Shown in pieces: positions 1 to 6,380 of a DNA stretch of 6,525 nucleotides. The stretch covers positions 1 through 6,525 of the forward strand of contig JAKAUG010000361.1 of the NCBI GenBank assembly GCA_021827805.1, read 5' to 3'. The notes beneath the pieces are model-generated. The model was not told where the DNA came from and did no database searches. It saw only the letters and a list, made by a program, of their open reading frames with translations. Made by a program: the position numbers and the translations under genes. Position 1 is the stretch's first letter; each line of letters begins with the position of its first letter. The DNA is from Bacillota bacterium (lineage in GTDB: Bacteria; Bacillota; Sulfobacillia; RBS10-35; JAJYVN01).

Positions 1-54
1 AGGGTCTCTGGTCCCTGCGTGGCGCCACGGCGGGGCGTTTGCCGCTTGCCGCCC

Positions 55-80
55 GGGGGGACGGGTCCGCCCGTCTCCCT
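55..80 (+). terminator. GC-rich stem-loop upstream of nadK, possible terminator or leader hairpin
   Basis: Positions 55-65 pair with 70-80 across a TCCG loop. The stem has 11 base pairs, including two G-T wobbles, and the core ACGGG/CCCGT is perfect. No T-run follows, so it is not a canonical intrinsic terminator. It could end an upstream transcript, sit in the nadK leader, or be chance pairing in GC-rich DNA. A short open frame from the left edge stops at 82-84, inside or just after the stem, but it resembles nothing I know. Confidence 0.3.
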
Positions 81-158
81 GTGAACGGACGTCAAGGCAG
101 GGCTTGCCTCGAACGGCGAGAAGTGGGCAGGCTGGCCTGGGGACGCGTTGTTGGGGGC

Positions 159-165
159 GGAGGTG
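159..165 (+). promoter_or_regulatory. Ribosome binding site that fixes the nadK TTG start
   Basis: GGAGGTG ends 7 nt before the TTG at 173. This near-perfect anti-16S match at ideal spacing is why I prefer TTG 173 over the in-frame TTG at 104, which has no comparable site. Confidence 0.75.
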
Positions 166-172
166 CCTCGCC

Positions 173-1078
173 TTGGCAGAGGGGATCCGGCGCGTGGGAA
201 TCTGGATGAACCCGCAGAAGGCGAGGGCCCGACCGCTGGCCCTGACCCTGGCGAACTGGCTTGAGGGCCGTGGGCACGAGGTCGCTGTGCCACCCTGGGT
301 TTCGGATCTTGTGGGCCCGCGGGTGCAGATCGCGACACCCGATGTTCTGGGGGAGCGAGTCGGGCTCCTGGTCGTCCTCGGTGGAGATGGCACCCTCCTC
401 GGCGCGGCGCGGCAGACATCCGCCGCGGCCCCGCCGCTGTTGGGGGTGAACCTGGGCCATCTCGGCTTTCTCACCGAGGTGGAGGAGGCCGAACTCTTTA
501 CCGCGCTGCCTGGCATCCTGGATGGGGAGTACAGCCTGGACGAGCGCATGATGCTGGAGTGCGAGGTGCATGGCGCGGGGAGGCCCGTGGAGCGCTGGCG
601 GGCCCTCAACGACGTGGTTCTGACCAAGGGCCCCTTCGCCCGGCTGCTGCGCCTGCGGGTCGGGGTCGACGACCGCGAGGTGGTCTCCTACCCGGGCGAC
701 GGCATCATCATCTCCACGCCCACCGGCTCCACCGCCTACAGCCTCTCGGCCGGGGGGCCCGTGCTGCATCCGCATGTGGACGGTATCCTGGTCACGCCCA
801 TCTGCCCGCACACGCTCTACTCGCGGCCGCTGCTGCTCTCCGCCGGGGAGCGGTTGGTGCTGCGCACGGACAGCGACCAGGGCCCGACCCGGGTGGATGT
901 GGCGCTCACCGTGGATGCCCAGGAGGGCCGGGCCCTGGTGCCTGGGGAATGGGTGGAGGTCGCCGCCAGTCCACAGCGCGCGCGCTTGGTCCGCCGGCCC
1001 GGCTGGAATTTCTACGCCGTTCTGCGCCGCAAGCTGGCGGAGGACGACCGTCTGGGCCTGGAGCGCGACTCGCTGTAA
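173..1078 (+). CDS. nadK: NAD kinase (ATP/polyphosphate-dependent NADP synthesis)
   Basis: Phosphorylates NAD+ at the 2'-hydroxyl of its adenosine ribose to give NADP+, the cell's only route to NADP(H); cytosolic. With the TTG start at 173 it is 301 aa, a usual family length. The N-terminal strand RRVGIWMNP (residues 6-14) opens the Rossmann-like domain. The catalytic GGDGT motif is at residues 70-74 and NLGHLGFL at 93-100. The NAD-binding Asn-Asp pair is at 146-147. The signature GDG followed by STPTGSTAYSLSAGGP lies at 175-196. The C-terminal beta-rich domain ends near residue 280 with PGWNFY. The reading frame extends upstream to a TTG at 104, but the extra 23 residues are low-complexity and lack an RBS. 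The gene is followed 26 nt later by argR, the usual Bacillota order. All family motifs are intact, so the call is firm. Confidence 0.97.
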   Translation: MAEGIRRVGIWMNPQKARARPLALTLANWLEGRGHEVAVPPWVSDLVGPRVQIATPDVLGERVGLLVVLGGDGTLLGAARQTSAAAPPLLGVNLGHLGFLTEVEEAELFTALPGILDGEYSLDERMMLECEVHGAGRPVERWRALNDVVLTKGPFARLLRLRVGVDDREVVSYPGDGIIISTPTGSTAYSLSAGGPVLHPHVDGILVTPICPHTLYSRPLLLSAGERLVLRTDSDQGPTRVDVALTVDAQEGRALVPGEWVEVAASPQRARLVRRPGWNFYAVLRRKLAEDDRLGLERDSL

Positions 1079-1104
1079 CTCTGCGGGAAGGGGCCGCACG
1101 CACC

Positions 1105-1608
1105 ATGCCGGGGCAGCGAGGTACCAAGTCCGCCCGACAAACCCTGATCGTGGAGTGGATCTCCCAGCGACGGGTGGCCACCCAGGAGGAACTGGCCGCT
1201 GAGCTCGGCCGGCGGGGTTTCCACGTGACACAGGCCACCGTCAGCCGGGACATCCGGGAGCTCGGCCTGGTGAAGCTGAGCGAGGGCGAGGGTCTGACGC
1301 GGTACACCACTCGCGAGGCGGTTGCCGGCACTCCGAGCGCACGGATGCTGCAACTCTTCCGCGACTGCGTGCTCGACCTGAACTGGGGCGAGAATCTGAT
1401 CGTCGTCTCCACCCTGGCTGCCACCGCCCAGGGGGTCGCCGAGGCCATCGATGGCCTTCACGCCCCAGAGGTGATCGGTACTCTGGCGGGGGAGCGGACC
1501 GTGTTCGTGGCCATCAGGCGCAAAGACCAGGTCAAGGGCTTCGTGCGGCGTCTGCGCAACCTGTTGGGCACGCGTGAGGGACCACCGACGGGGCCGGACT
1601 CCGGCTGA
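1105..1608 (+). CDS. argR: Arginine repressor ArgR (AhrC type)
   Basis: Hexameric DNA-binding regulator that represses arginine synthesis, and often activates catabolism, when L-arginine binds its C-terminal domain. The protein is 167 aa. The N-terminal winged helix (about residues 8-75) has the recognition-helix signature TQATVSRDIRELGLVK at 42-57. A linker follows, then the oligomerisation/arginine-binding domain at about 80-155, starting MLQLFRDCV and containing GENLIVV. Oddly, the arginine-binding loop reads GTLAGERT (125-132) where the family usually has GTIAGDDT, so the acidic pair is Glu-Arg. The preceding PG of the usual LPG loop is AA (105-106). Start: ATG 1105, preceded by AAGGGG 11 nt upstream, a rather long spacing. 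The frame is open further upstream but only as an overlap with nadK. About 12 residues beyond the domain form a Gly/Pro-rich tail. I see no clear ARG box in the window. Confidence 0.95.
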   Translation: MPGQRGTKSARQTLIVEWISQRRVATQEELAAELGRRGFHVTQATVSRDIRELGLVKLSEGEGLTRYTTREAVAGTPSARMLQLFRDCVLDLNWGENLIVVSTLAATAQGVAEAIDGLHAPEVIGTLAGERTVFVAIRRKDQVKGFVRRLRNLLGTREGPPTGPDSG

Positions 1609-1632
1609 GGATCTCGGGGGGGGGCACGAGGC

Positions 1633-3339
1633 GTGCTGGCCAGGCTCGAGGTGGCCAACCTGGCGATTCTGGAGCATGTTGCCCTGGAGTTCGGCCCTGG
1701 CCTCAACGTCCTGACGGGGGAGACCGGCGCGGGCAAATCGCTCTTGCTGGACGCCCTGCAGCTGGCCCTGGGCTCCAGGGCGACCCCGGAACTGATCCGC
1801 AGCGGCGCCCGCTCCCTGCGGGTGGATGCGCTCTTCGAGATCCCCGCCGGGTCGGCGCTTGAGGTCCGACTCGAGGAGTTGGGTGCCGCGGCAGAGGACG
1901 GAGGCCTGCTGTTGAGCCGTGAACTGGCCGTGGGCGGACGCGGGGCCTGCCGTCTGAACGGGCGCCTGGTCACCGCGGCCCAGCTGCGCCAGGTGGGGGG
2001 GGAGCTCCTCGCGCTGCTCGGGCAGGGGGAGTACCACCGCCTCGCCCAGCCCGCGGCGCAGCTCGAATACCTGGACGCCTACGCCGGACTGGGGGCGGAA
2101 CGGGCCGCCGTGGCGGCGGCGTACGCGCGCTGGCGACAGGCGACCGCCGAGTTCGGGGCCCTGGGGGGCGACGGGGCGGAGCGAACGCGCCGCCGGGATC
2201 TTCTCCTGCACGCGGTGGAGGAGATCGAGGCCCTGGATCTCGCACCCGACGAGGAGGAGCGCATCTCCGAGCGCCGGAGGGTGCTCGGCCAGGCGGAACG
2301 CCTCCTCGAGGCGGCGCGCCTCGGCCTGGATGCCCTGCGGGAATCCGAGGGCGCCGTGCAGGACCGCCTCGGGACCGTCGAGGGCGAACTCGGTTGGGCG
2401 GCCCGCGTGGACCCGCGCCTGGGCGAGGCGTACGCCCTCACCCAGGAGGCCCGGGTGGCCGTGACCGAGGCCGCGCGCCTCTTGGCGGACTACGCGGAGA
2501 ACGCGGGGCTCGATCCCGCCGAGCTGCAGGCGGTCGAGCGGCGCTGGGAGCAGATCCAGCGCTGCAAGCAGAGGTATGGGGACAGCGTGCCCGCGGTGTT
2601 GGCCCACCTGGCGCGCTGCCGCGCGGAGCTGGAAGGCCTGGAGGAGGGCGAGGGTCGGCGGGCGCGCCTCGCCCAGGAGGTGGCCGCGCTCAGCCAGACG
2701 TTGGGACAGGCCGCGGATCTCTTGGGCACGAGGCGCCAGGAGGCCGCCCGCCGCCTGGAGGCGGAGGTCGGGCAGGTGCTCGGCGAGCTTGGCATGCCCG
2801 GTGCGTCTCTGGCCGTGCGGTTTGAGCGGCGGGTGGCGACGGATGGCGTGCCCGTGGGGTCCGAGACGCTGGCCTGCGGACCGGCGGGCTGCGAGGAGGT
2901 CTCCCTGCTCTGGGGGGCCAACCAGGGGGAGCCCGCCCTGCCGCTCGGGCGCGCGGCATCGGGAGGCGAGCTCTCCCGGCTACTGCTTGCCCTGTATACG
3001 CTGGGTCGGGAAGCCCAGGAGGTTGGTACCCTGGTCTTCGACGAGGTCGACGCCGGACTCGGTGGGCGCGCCGCCGTGCGGGTCGCCCAGCGCCTGCAGC
3101 TGCTGGCCCGCCAGCGCCAGGTGCTATGTGTGACGCACCTGGCCGTGGTGGCCGCATCGGCCTCCCGCCATTTCAACGTCCTCAAGGAGGAGACCCTGGG
3201 GCGCACCAGCGCACGCGTCCTGGAGCTCGAGGGCGGCGCGCGCATCGCCGAGGTGGCGCGCATGTTGGACGGCGCCGGGGGAGCCTCCGCGCTGCGGCAC
3301 GCTCAGGAGATGCTCAGCCACATGGCGGCCGGCGGCTGA
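1633..3339 (+). CDS. recN: DNA repair protein RecN (SMC-like ATPase)
   Basis: Cytosolic/nucleoid SMC-family ATPase recruited early to DNA double-strand breaks; works with RecA in recombinational repair. The protein is 568 aa, normal for RecN. The N-terminal head half starts LARLEVANLAIL and has Walker A GETGAGKS at residues 29-36. A central Glu/Arg/Ala-rich coiled-coil arm spans about 155-385 and includes the conserved KQRYGDSV segment. The C-terminal head half has the ABC signature ASGGELSRL (442-450), Walker B LVFDE at 467-471 followed by VDAGLGG, and switch His502 in CVTHL. The usual THLPQVA after the switch is THLAVVA here. The start is GTG 1633, preceded by a run of nine G (1616-1624) that may act as a wobble Shine-Dalgarno. 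It lies 24 nt after argR, the standard pairing in Bacillota. Confidence 0.97.
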   Translation: MLARLEVANLAILEHVALEFGPGLNVLTGETGAGKSLLLDALQLALGSRATPELIRSGARSLRVDALFEIPAGSALEVRLEELGAAAEDGGLLLSRELAVGGRGACRLNGRLVTAAQLRQVGGELLALLGQGEYHRLAQPAAQLEYLDAYAGLGAERAAVAAAYARWRQATAEFGALGGDGAERTRRRDLLLHAVEEIEALDLAPDEEERISERRRVLGQAERLLEAARLGLDALRESEGAVQDRLGTVEGELGWAARVDPRLGEAYALTQEARVAVTEAARLLADYAENAGLDPAELQAVERRWEQIQRCKQRYGDSVPAVLAHLARCRAELEGLEEGEGRRARLAQEVAALSQTLGQAADLLGTRRQEAARRLEAEVGQVLGELGMPGASLAVRFERRVATDGVPVGSETLACGPAGCEEVSLLWGANQGEPALPLGRAASGGELSRLLLALYTLGREAQEVGTLVFDEVDAGLGGRAAVRVAQRLQLLARQRQVLCVTHLAVVAASASRHFNVLKEETLGRTSARVLELEGGARIAEVARMLDGAGGASALRHAQEMLSHMAAGG

Positions 3340-3411
3340 GCGGACGAGCGCGGTCCCGCGGTGGGCCCAGCGTGGCTGATCAGGGAGGCCCGAAGGGAGC
3401 CCTTGAGCGGG

Positions 3412-3975
3412 ATGTTCTTTGCCCTCGCGCTCGCGGCCGGCCTGCTCGTGGGGCTGATCGGCGGCGGCAGGCCGCAGGCCCTGCAGGGGCTCCGCGTGCG
3501 GGCCTGGTGGCTGGTGCCCGCGGGCCTGATCCTGCGCAGGGCCCTGGCGCTCCTGACACCTGGCCCGCACGCCGTCGCGTCGGCCACCGAGGTCCTGGGC
3601 GTCATCCCCTACGTCGCGCTGGTGGCCTGCGCCCTATCCAACCTGCGGTTGCCCGGTGCCCTGGCGATCGGCCTGGGGGCGCTCGCCAACGGTGTGGCCA
3701 CGGAGATGGCCGGTGGCCGCATGCCGGTCTGGGTGGCCGCGACATCCCGCCTCCCCGCTGCCGTCGTGGCCCGACTTGTGGCGGGCCAGGCCGGGGGGCA
3801 CGTGGCCATGGCACGGCCCCACGGCATCCTCTGGCTGGGGGATGTGCTCGGGCTGCCGCGGCCCCTGCCGCCGGTGGTGATCAGCCTGGGCGATCTGGCG
3901 GTCGCCCTGGGCGCGGCGGCGCTCCTGGCGCTCTCCATGCGCGCTGCCCGCCCCTCGCCCTCGAGGTCCACATAG
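3412..3975 (+). CDS. DUF5317-like polytopic membrane protein
   Basis: A 187-aa integral membrane protein with about five hydrophobic segments (about 2-18, 31-50, 60-77, 80-95 and 153-175). The C-terminal half has a pattern I associate with the DUF5317 family: ANGVATEMAGGRMPVW (92-107), a Gly/His stretch around 129-138, WLGDVLGLP (141-149), and VVISLGDLAVALG (155-167). No biochemical function is established. Start: ATG 3412 gives an N-terminus beginning directly with the first membrane helix, as typical for the family, with AAGGGAG upstream at 12 nt. The frame can extend to GTG 3361, adding 17 charged residues with no good RBS. It lies between recN and spoIVB, on the same strand, and probably belongs to the operon. 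Family assignment is from remembered pattern, not a search. Confidence 0.8.
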   Translation: MFFALALAAGLLVGLIGGGRPQALQGLRVRAWWLVPAGLILRRALALLTPGPHAVASATEVLGVIPYVALVACALSNLRLPGALAIGLGALANGVATEMAGGRMPVWVAATSRLPAAVVARLVAGQAGGHVAMARPHGILWLGDVLGLPRPLPPVVISLGDLAVALGAAALLALSMRAARPSPSRST

Positions 3976-4042
3976 GCCGGGCATCCGGGGGGGATGGTTG
4001 CTAGGGCGGGTCGATCGACCCCGAGGGGCAGGCGGGGTCCTG

Positions 4043-5341
4043 GTGTGGTGGCGTCGCGTCGTGACCGTGACGGCAGCCCTGAGCATCCTGATTGTGGACG
4101 CCACCCCCGCGGCGCAGCACCTGCTGCGGCTTCCGAGCCGCATCACCATCGCCGCGGGGCAGAGCCAAACGCTCCCGCTGGATCTTCCGGGGTCCCTGGC
4201 CGTGCGCGGCAGCGGCGGTTCAGGGCTGCGCGTGGACGAGCGCCAGCTCGGGGCGTCCTGGAGCCGTCTGCCCGGCAGGGCCCTGACCCTGCTACCGGCG
4301 GGGCCCGGCCTGTTCGTGCTGCACATGCGCCTATTCGGCGTTCTTCCGTGGCGTGCGCTCCGGGTCGAGGCCGTCGCCGTGCCGGAGGTGTATGCCTCCG
4401 GGCAGAGCGTGGGGGTTGTGCTGCGCAGCAGGGCCCCGCTCGTCGTGGGACTGGCCGGCGGGCGCTGGCCGCTTCTGGGGAACGCGCCGGCCGCGCGCGC
4501 TGGCCTGCGACGCGGCGACTACATCCTGGCGGTGAACGGCACGGCGGTCAGCGGGGCCGCGGACCTGGCCCAGGCCGTGCAGAGGGCCGGCGCCTCCGGG
4601 CAGGCCGTCCAACTCCTGGTCCTTCGGGGTGGGCAGCGGCTCCACCTGACGGTGCGGCCCGAGCGCGTGCGCGGCACCTACCTGCTGGGGGTTTGGGTGC
4701 GGGACAGGGCGACGGGCATCGGGACCATGACCTTCATGAGCCAGAGCCGATACGGCGCCCTGGGCCACGCCGTAACGGACAGCACGACGGGGGTGCCGGT
4801 GCTGCTCGGCAGTGGCTCGCTGTTTGCCAGTCAGGTCTCCTCCGTGCAGCCCAGCCGGGATGGTCGGCCCGGTGAGAAGGTGGGGGCCCTGATCTCCGGC
4901 GCGCCACCCCTGGGTTCTGTCACGGACAACACCGAGGTTGGGATCTTCGGCCGCCTCCTGCAGCCCCTGGCGGCGGCGATCCTGTCCGCGCACGCCATAC
5001 CCGTGGCGCTGGAGGACCAGGTGCACGTGGGGCCCGCGCAACTGCTCACCGTCCTGCACGGGACGAGCGTGGCCTCCTATGCCGTGCGCATCGACGCCGT
5101 GCTGCCTCAGCGGCGCGCCGCATCCAAGGGCCTGGTGCTCACCGTCACCGACCCCGCCCTCCTGGCGTCGACCGGGGGCATCGTGCAGGGGATGAGCGGA
5201 AGCCCGATCCTGCAGGACGGCCGGTTGGTCGGCGCCGTCACCCACGTGCTGGTGGACAACCCGCAGCGCGGCTACGGTGTACTCGCGATCTGGATGACGC
5301 AGGCCGCGGGACTGGGAGAGCAGCCAGCGCGCGGCGTCTAG
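4043..5341 (+). CDS. spoIVB: SpoIVB sporulation serine peptidase (S55)
   Basis: Forespore-made signalling protease secreted into the space between the two spore membranes. In B. subtilis it cleaves SpoIVFA and so frees SpoIVFB to process pro-sigma-K in the mother cell. From GTG 4043 it is 432 aa. A short N-terminus (MWWRR) leads into a membrane anchor at about residues 6-18. A PDZ domain follows at about 132-205, with ARAGLRRGDYILAVNG. The S55 peptidase domain begins GIGTMTF (225-231), with His242 in ALGHAVTD, Asp370 in LTVTDPALL, and Ser385 in GIVQGMSGSPI. These correspond to the B. subtilis triad His236/Asp363/Ser378, with the same Asp-Ser spacing of 15. The end has VGAVTHVLV and GYGVLAIWM, also typical. 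An alternative TTG start at 3998, after a G7 run, would add 15 residues before the anchor. The stop overlaps the convergent gene, and spo0A does not follow. Confidence 0.96.
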   Translation: MWWRRVVTVTAALSILIVDATPAAQHLLRLPSRITIAAGQSQTLPLDLPGSLAVRGSGGSGLRVDERQLGASWSRLPGRALTLLPAGPGLFVLHMRLFGVLPWRALRVEAVAVPEVYASGQSVGVVLRSRAPLVVGLAGGRWPLLGNAPAARAGLRRGDYILAVNGTAVSGAADLAQAVQRAGASGQAVQLLVLRGGQRLHLTVRPERVRGTYLLGVWVRDRATGIGTMTFMSQSRYGALGHAVTDSTTGVPVLLGSGSLFASQVSSVQPSRDGRPGEKVGALISGAPPLGSVTDNTEVGIFGRLLQPLAAAILSAHAIPVALEDQVHVGPAQLLTVLHGTSVASYAVRIDAVLPQRRAASKGLVLTVTDPALLASTGGIVQGMSGSPILQDGRLVGAVTHVLVDNPQRGYGVLAIWMTQAAGLGEQPARGV

Positions 5342-5748
5342 TGGGGCGGTCCCGTCATCCAGAGGCGGATCGTCAGCAGGGCGATGACCGTGCCCAGGAT
5401 GGCGTAGGCCCCCGCCTCGTTGAACTTGCCCTCCTCGCGGAGGATGCGGCCCAGCGATCCCCGCGGGCGCAGCAACTCCTGGGCGGCGATGCCCACGGTG
5501 ACGAGTCCCGCATACATGAAGTGCAGCGGGTCTCCGGGGTGCGCGCCCAGGGTCAGCATGACGATGCCGAGCACGATCTGCACGGCGAGCAGGGCCGTGG
5601 GGACGCGCAGCGCGTGCCAGAAGGCGCGCGGCAGATCGTGCTTGAGCCGGTAAAGGACAGCCGCCCAGATGGCCAGGACGGCCGATGCGACCAGAAACAA
5701 TAGGCCCACCACGGTGTGGACCTCCGGGAGCCAGTTCAGCGCTGCCAC
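5338..5748 (-). CDS. Unknown four-helix membrane protein with conserved-looking histidines
   Basis: Function unknown. The 136-aa product has four predicted membrane helices at about residues 12-34, 46-68, 76-93 and 112-132. Short loops separate them, and the link between helices 3 and 4 is basic (RPRGSLGRILREEGK). Histidines sit near helix ends (His11, His37, His45, His70, His76), and HPGDPLHFMYAG (70-81) stands out. Such an arrangement occurs in small heme-binding or quinone-interacting membrane proteins, but this is only a suggestion. GTG 5748 is used here as the start, 12 nt after the upstream gene's stop, with only a G-run touching it. An in-frame GTG at 5712 has a far better Shine-Dalgarno (GGAGG at 5721-5725, 8-nt spacer) and would give 124 aa lacking His11. 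The stop shares CTAG with spoIVB on the opposite strand. Likely co-transcribed with the gene at 5761-6360. Confidence 0.75.
   Translation of the reverse strand: MAALNWLPEVHTVVGLLFLVASAVLAIWAAVLYRLKHDLPRAFWHALRVPTALLAVQIVLGIVMLTLGAHPGDPLHFMYAGLVTVGIAAQELLRPRGSLGRILREEGKFNEAGAYAILGTVIALLTIRLWMTGPPH
5721..5725 (-). promoter_or_regulatory. Shine-Dalgarno favouring an internal GTG start at 5712
   Basis: On the - strand GGAGG lies 8 nt before GTG 5712. It is the best ribosome binding site near the start of the four-helix membrane gene and argues for a protein 12 residues shorter than the longest frame. It may also be a coincidence of the codons for Pro-Glu-Val. Confidence 0.4.
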
Positions 5749-5760
5749 CCCCCGAGGAAC

Positions 5761-6360
5761 TCAGGAATTTGCATCCACGCCATCCTCAAGCCCGATACCC
5801 CTGGTGGCCAGGGCTTCCAGCAGGCGGAGCCGTTCCACCCGCCGGCGCGCGCGCTCCGCGCCCAGCTGACCCAGGGTCGCGGCCAGAGCCAGTCCCAGCA
5901 GGGCGGGCGCGGCGAGCGCGCCAGCGTGCAGCAGGGATCCGAGCACGACCCCGGCGGCCGCGAGGACCAGCCCGGCCGCCGCCTGCCGCATCTCAGCGCG
6001 CAGCGCCGCCCAGCCAAGCGCCCAGGCCACCAGTGGCCAGAGCGGGGCGCCGAATGCGGCGCCAAGGCCTCCGAGCAGGCCGAGGCACCCCCACCCCCAC
6101 CAGGAGGCGGGGCGGGCGCGGGGCGCGGTCCACCAGAGGCCGAGCCAGGTCAGGGCGAGCAGCGTGGCTCGGACCGGGAGGCCGCGCACCACCCACCAGA
6201 GCACGGCAGCCAGGGCCACAGTCGCCACGACCGGCAGCAGCAGCGGCCAGCGTCCCCACTGCGCGGAACGCCGGCTGCCGCTGGTACAGTCTCCCCGGCC
6301 CGCACAGGCGGATAACTGGCATCCCGCGCAACGGCCGGGGTCATGCGTGCTGTCTGTCAT
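5761..6360 (-). CDS. Unknown membrane protein with N-terminal four-cysteine motif
   Basis: Function unknown. The 199-aa product (ATG 6360) starts with a hydrophilic segment carrying Cys11, Cys14, Cys19 and Cys25 (spacing C-x2-C-x4-C-x5-C), a possible metal or Fe-S site. About six hydrophobic segments follow, at roughly 37-58, 61-79, 87-105, 107-122, 127-146 and 148-166, rich in Leu, Ala, Gly and Trp. A basic amphipathic tail (ERARRRVERLRLLEAL, 169-184) ends the protein. ATG 6360 is chosen because CGGAG (6367-6371) sits 6 nt upstream. An in-frame ATG at 6384 would add eight residues and overlap the tnpB stop as ATGA, but has no good RBS. It is followed 12 nt later by the four-helix membrane gene, suggesting an operon. 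I do not recognise the family. The long + strand frame across the same DNA is Arg/Pro/Gly-rich and looks like a shadow. Confidence 0.7.
   Translation of the reverse strand: MTDSTHDPGRCAGCQLSACAGRGDCTSGSRRSAQWGRWPLLLPVVATVALAAVLWWVVRGLPVRATLLALTWLGLWWTAPRARPASWWGWGCLGLLGGLGAAFGAPLWPLVAWALGWAALRAEMRQAAAGLVLAAAGVVLGSLLHAGALAAPALLGLALAATLGQLGAERARRRVERLRLLEALATRGIGLEDGVDANS
6293..6340. repeat. 8-bp perfect inverted repeat at the presumed right end of the element
   Basis: CCCCGGCC at 6293-6300 is matched by GGCCGGGG at 6333-6340 across 32 bp. It lies 40-90 nt past the tnpB stop, about where an IS605-type right-end hairpin could be, but also inside the codons of the four-cysteine motif. In DNA this GC-rich, chance is a real alternative. 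Confidence 0.3.
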
Positions 6361-6366
6361 GCACGG

Positions 6367-6371
6367 CTCCG
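6367..6371 (-). promoter_or_regulatory. Ribosome binding site for the four-cysteine membrane gene
   Basis: CGGAG on the - strand lies 6 nt before ATG 6360. It decides the start against the in-frame ATG at 6384. It falls in the 20-nt gap behind the tnpB stop, so if the mobile element extends this far the element would supply the gene's RBS. Confidence 0.5.
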
Positions 6372-6380
6372 TTCCCCTTT

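Larger units (their letters stand above)
1..172. other. Unassigned region upstream of nadK
   Basis: No gene was recognised here. In related spore formers the rRNA methyltransferase gene tlyA lies just upstream of nadK, but none of the three forward frames gives a TlyA-like C-terminus. No convincing -35/-10 pair is visible. The stretch contains the hairpin at 55-80 and the nadK ribosome binding site at 159-165. Confidence 0.4.

Noticed and set aside
1..84. C-terminus of tlyA before nadK, expected from synteny
   Set aside because: No forward frame shows the TlyA ending. The short frame stopping at 82-84 has no recognisable sequence.
104..172. Longer NAD kinase starting at TTG 104
   Set aside because: No RBS, and the added residues look non-coding. 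TTG 173 has GGAGGTG at ideal spacing.
559..1104. Upstream extension of the ArgR frame inside nadK
   Set aside because: ArgR homologues begin near residue 1 of the ATG 1105 product. The extension is an alternative-frame reading of nadK.
92..1231. 379-codon minus-strand open frame
   Set aside because: Antisense to nadK and the start of argR, with no domain visible in its Arg/Gly/Pro-rich translation.
1012..2607. Long 531-codon open frame on the minus strand
   Set aside because: It lies opposite argR and recN, whose motifs are intact, and its translation is low-complexity (Gln, Gly, Pro, Arg). It is a shadow of high-GC codon use.
3126..4875. Plus-strand frames of 292 and 293 codons overlapping recN, the membrane gene and spoIVB
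   Set aside because: Arg/Gly/Ala-rich shadows in the wrong frame. The other frames carry recognisable motifs throughout.
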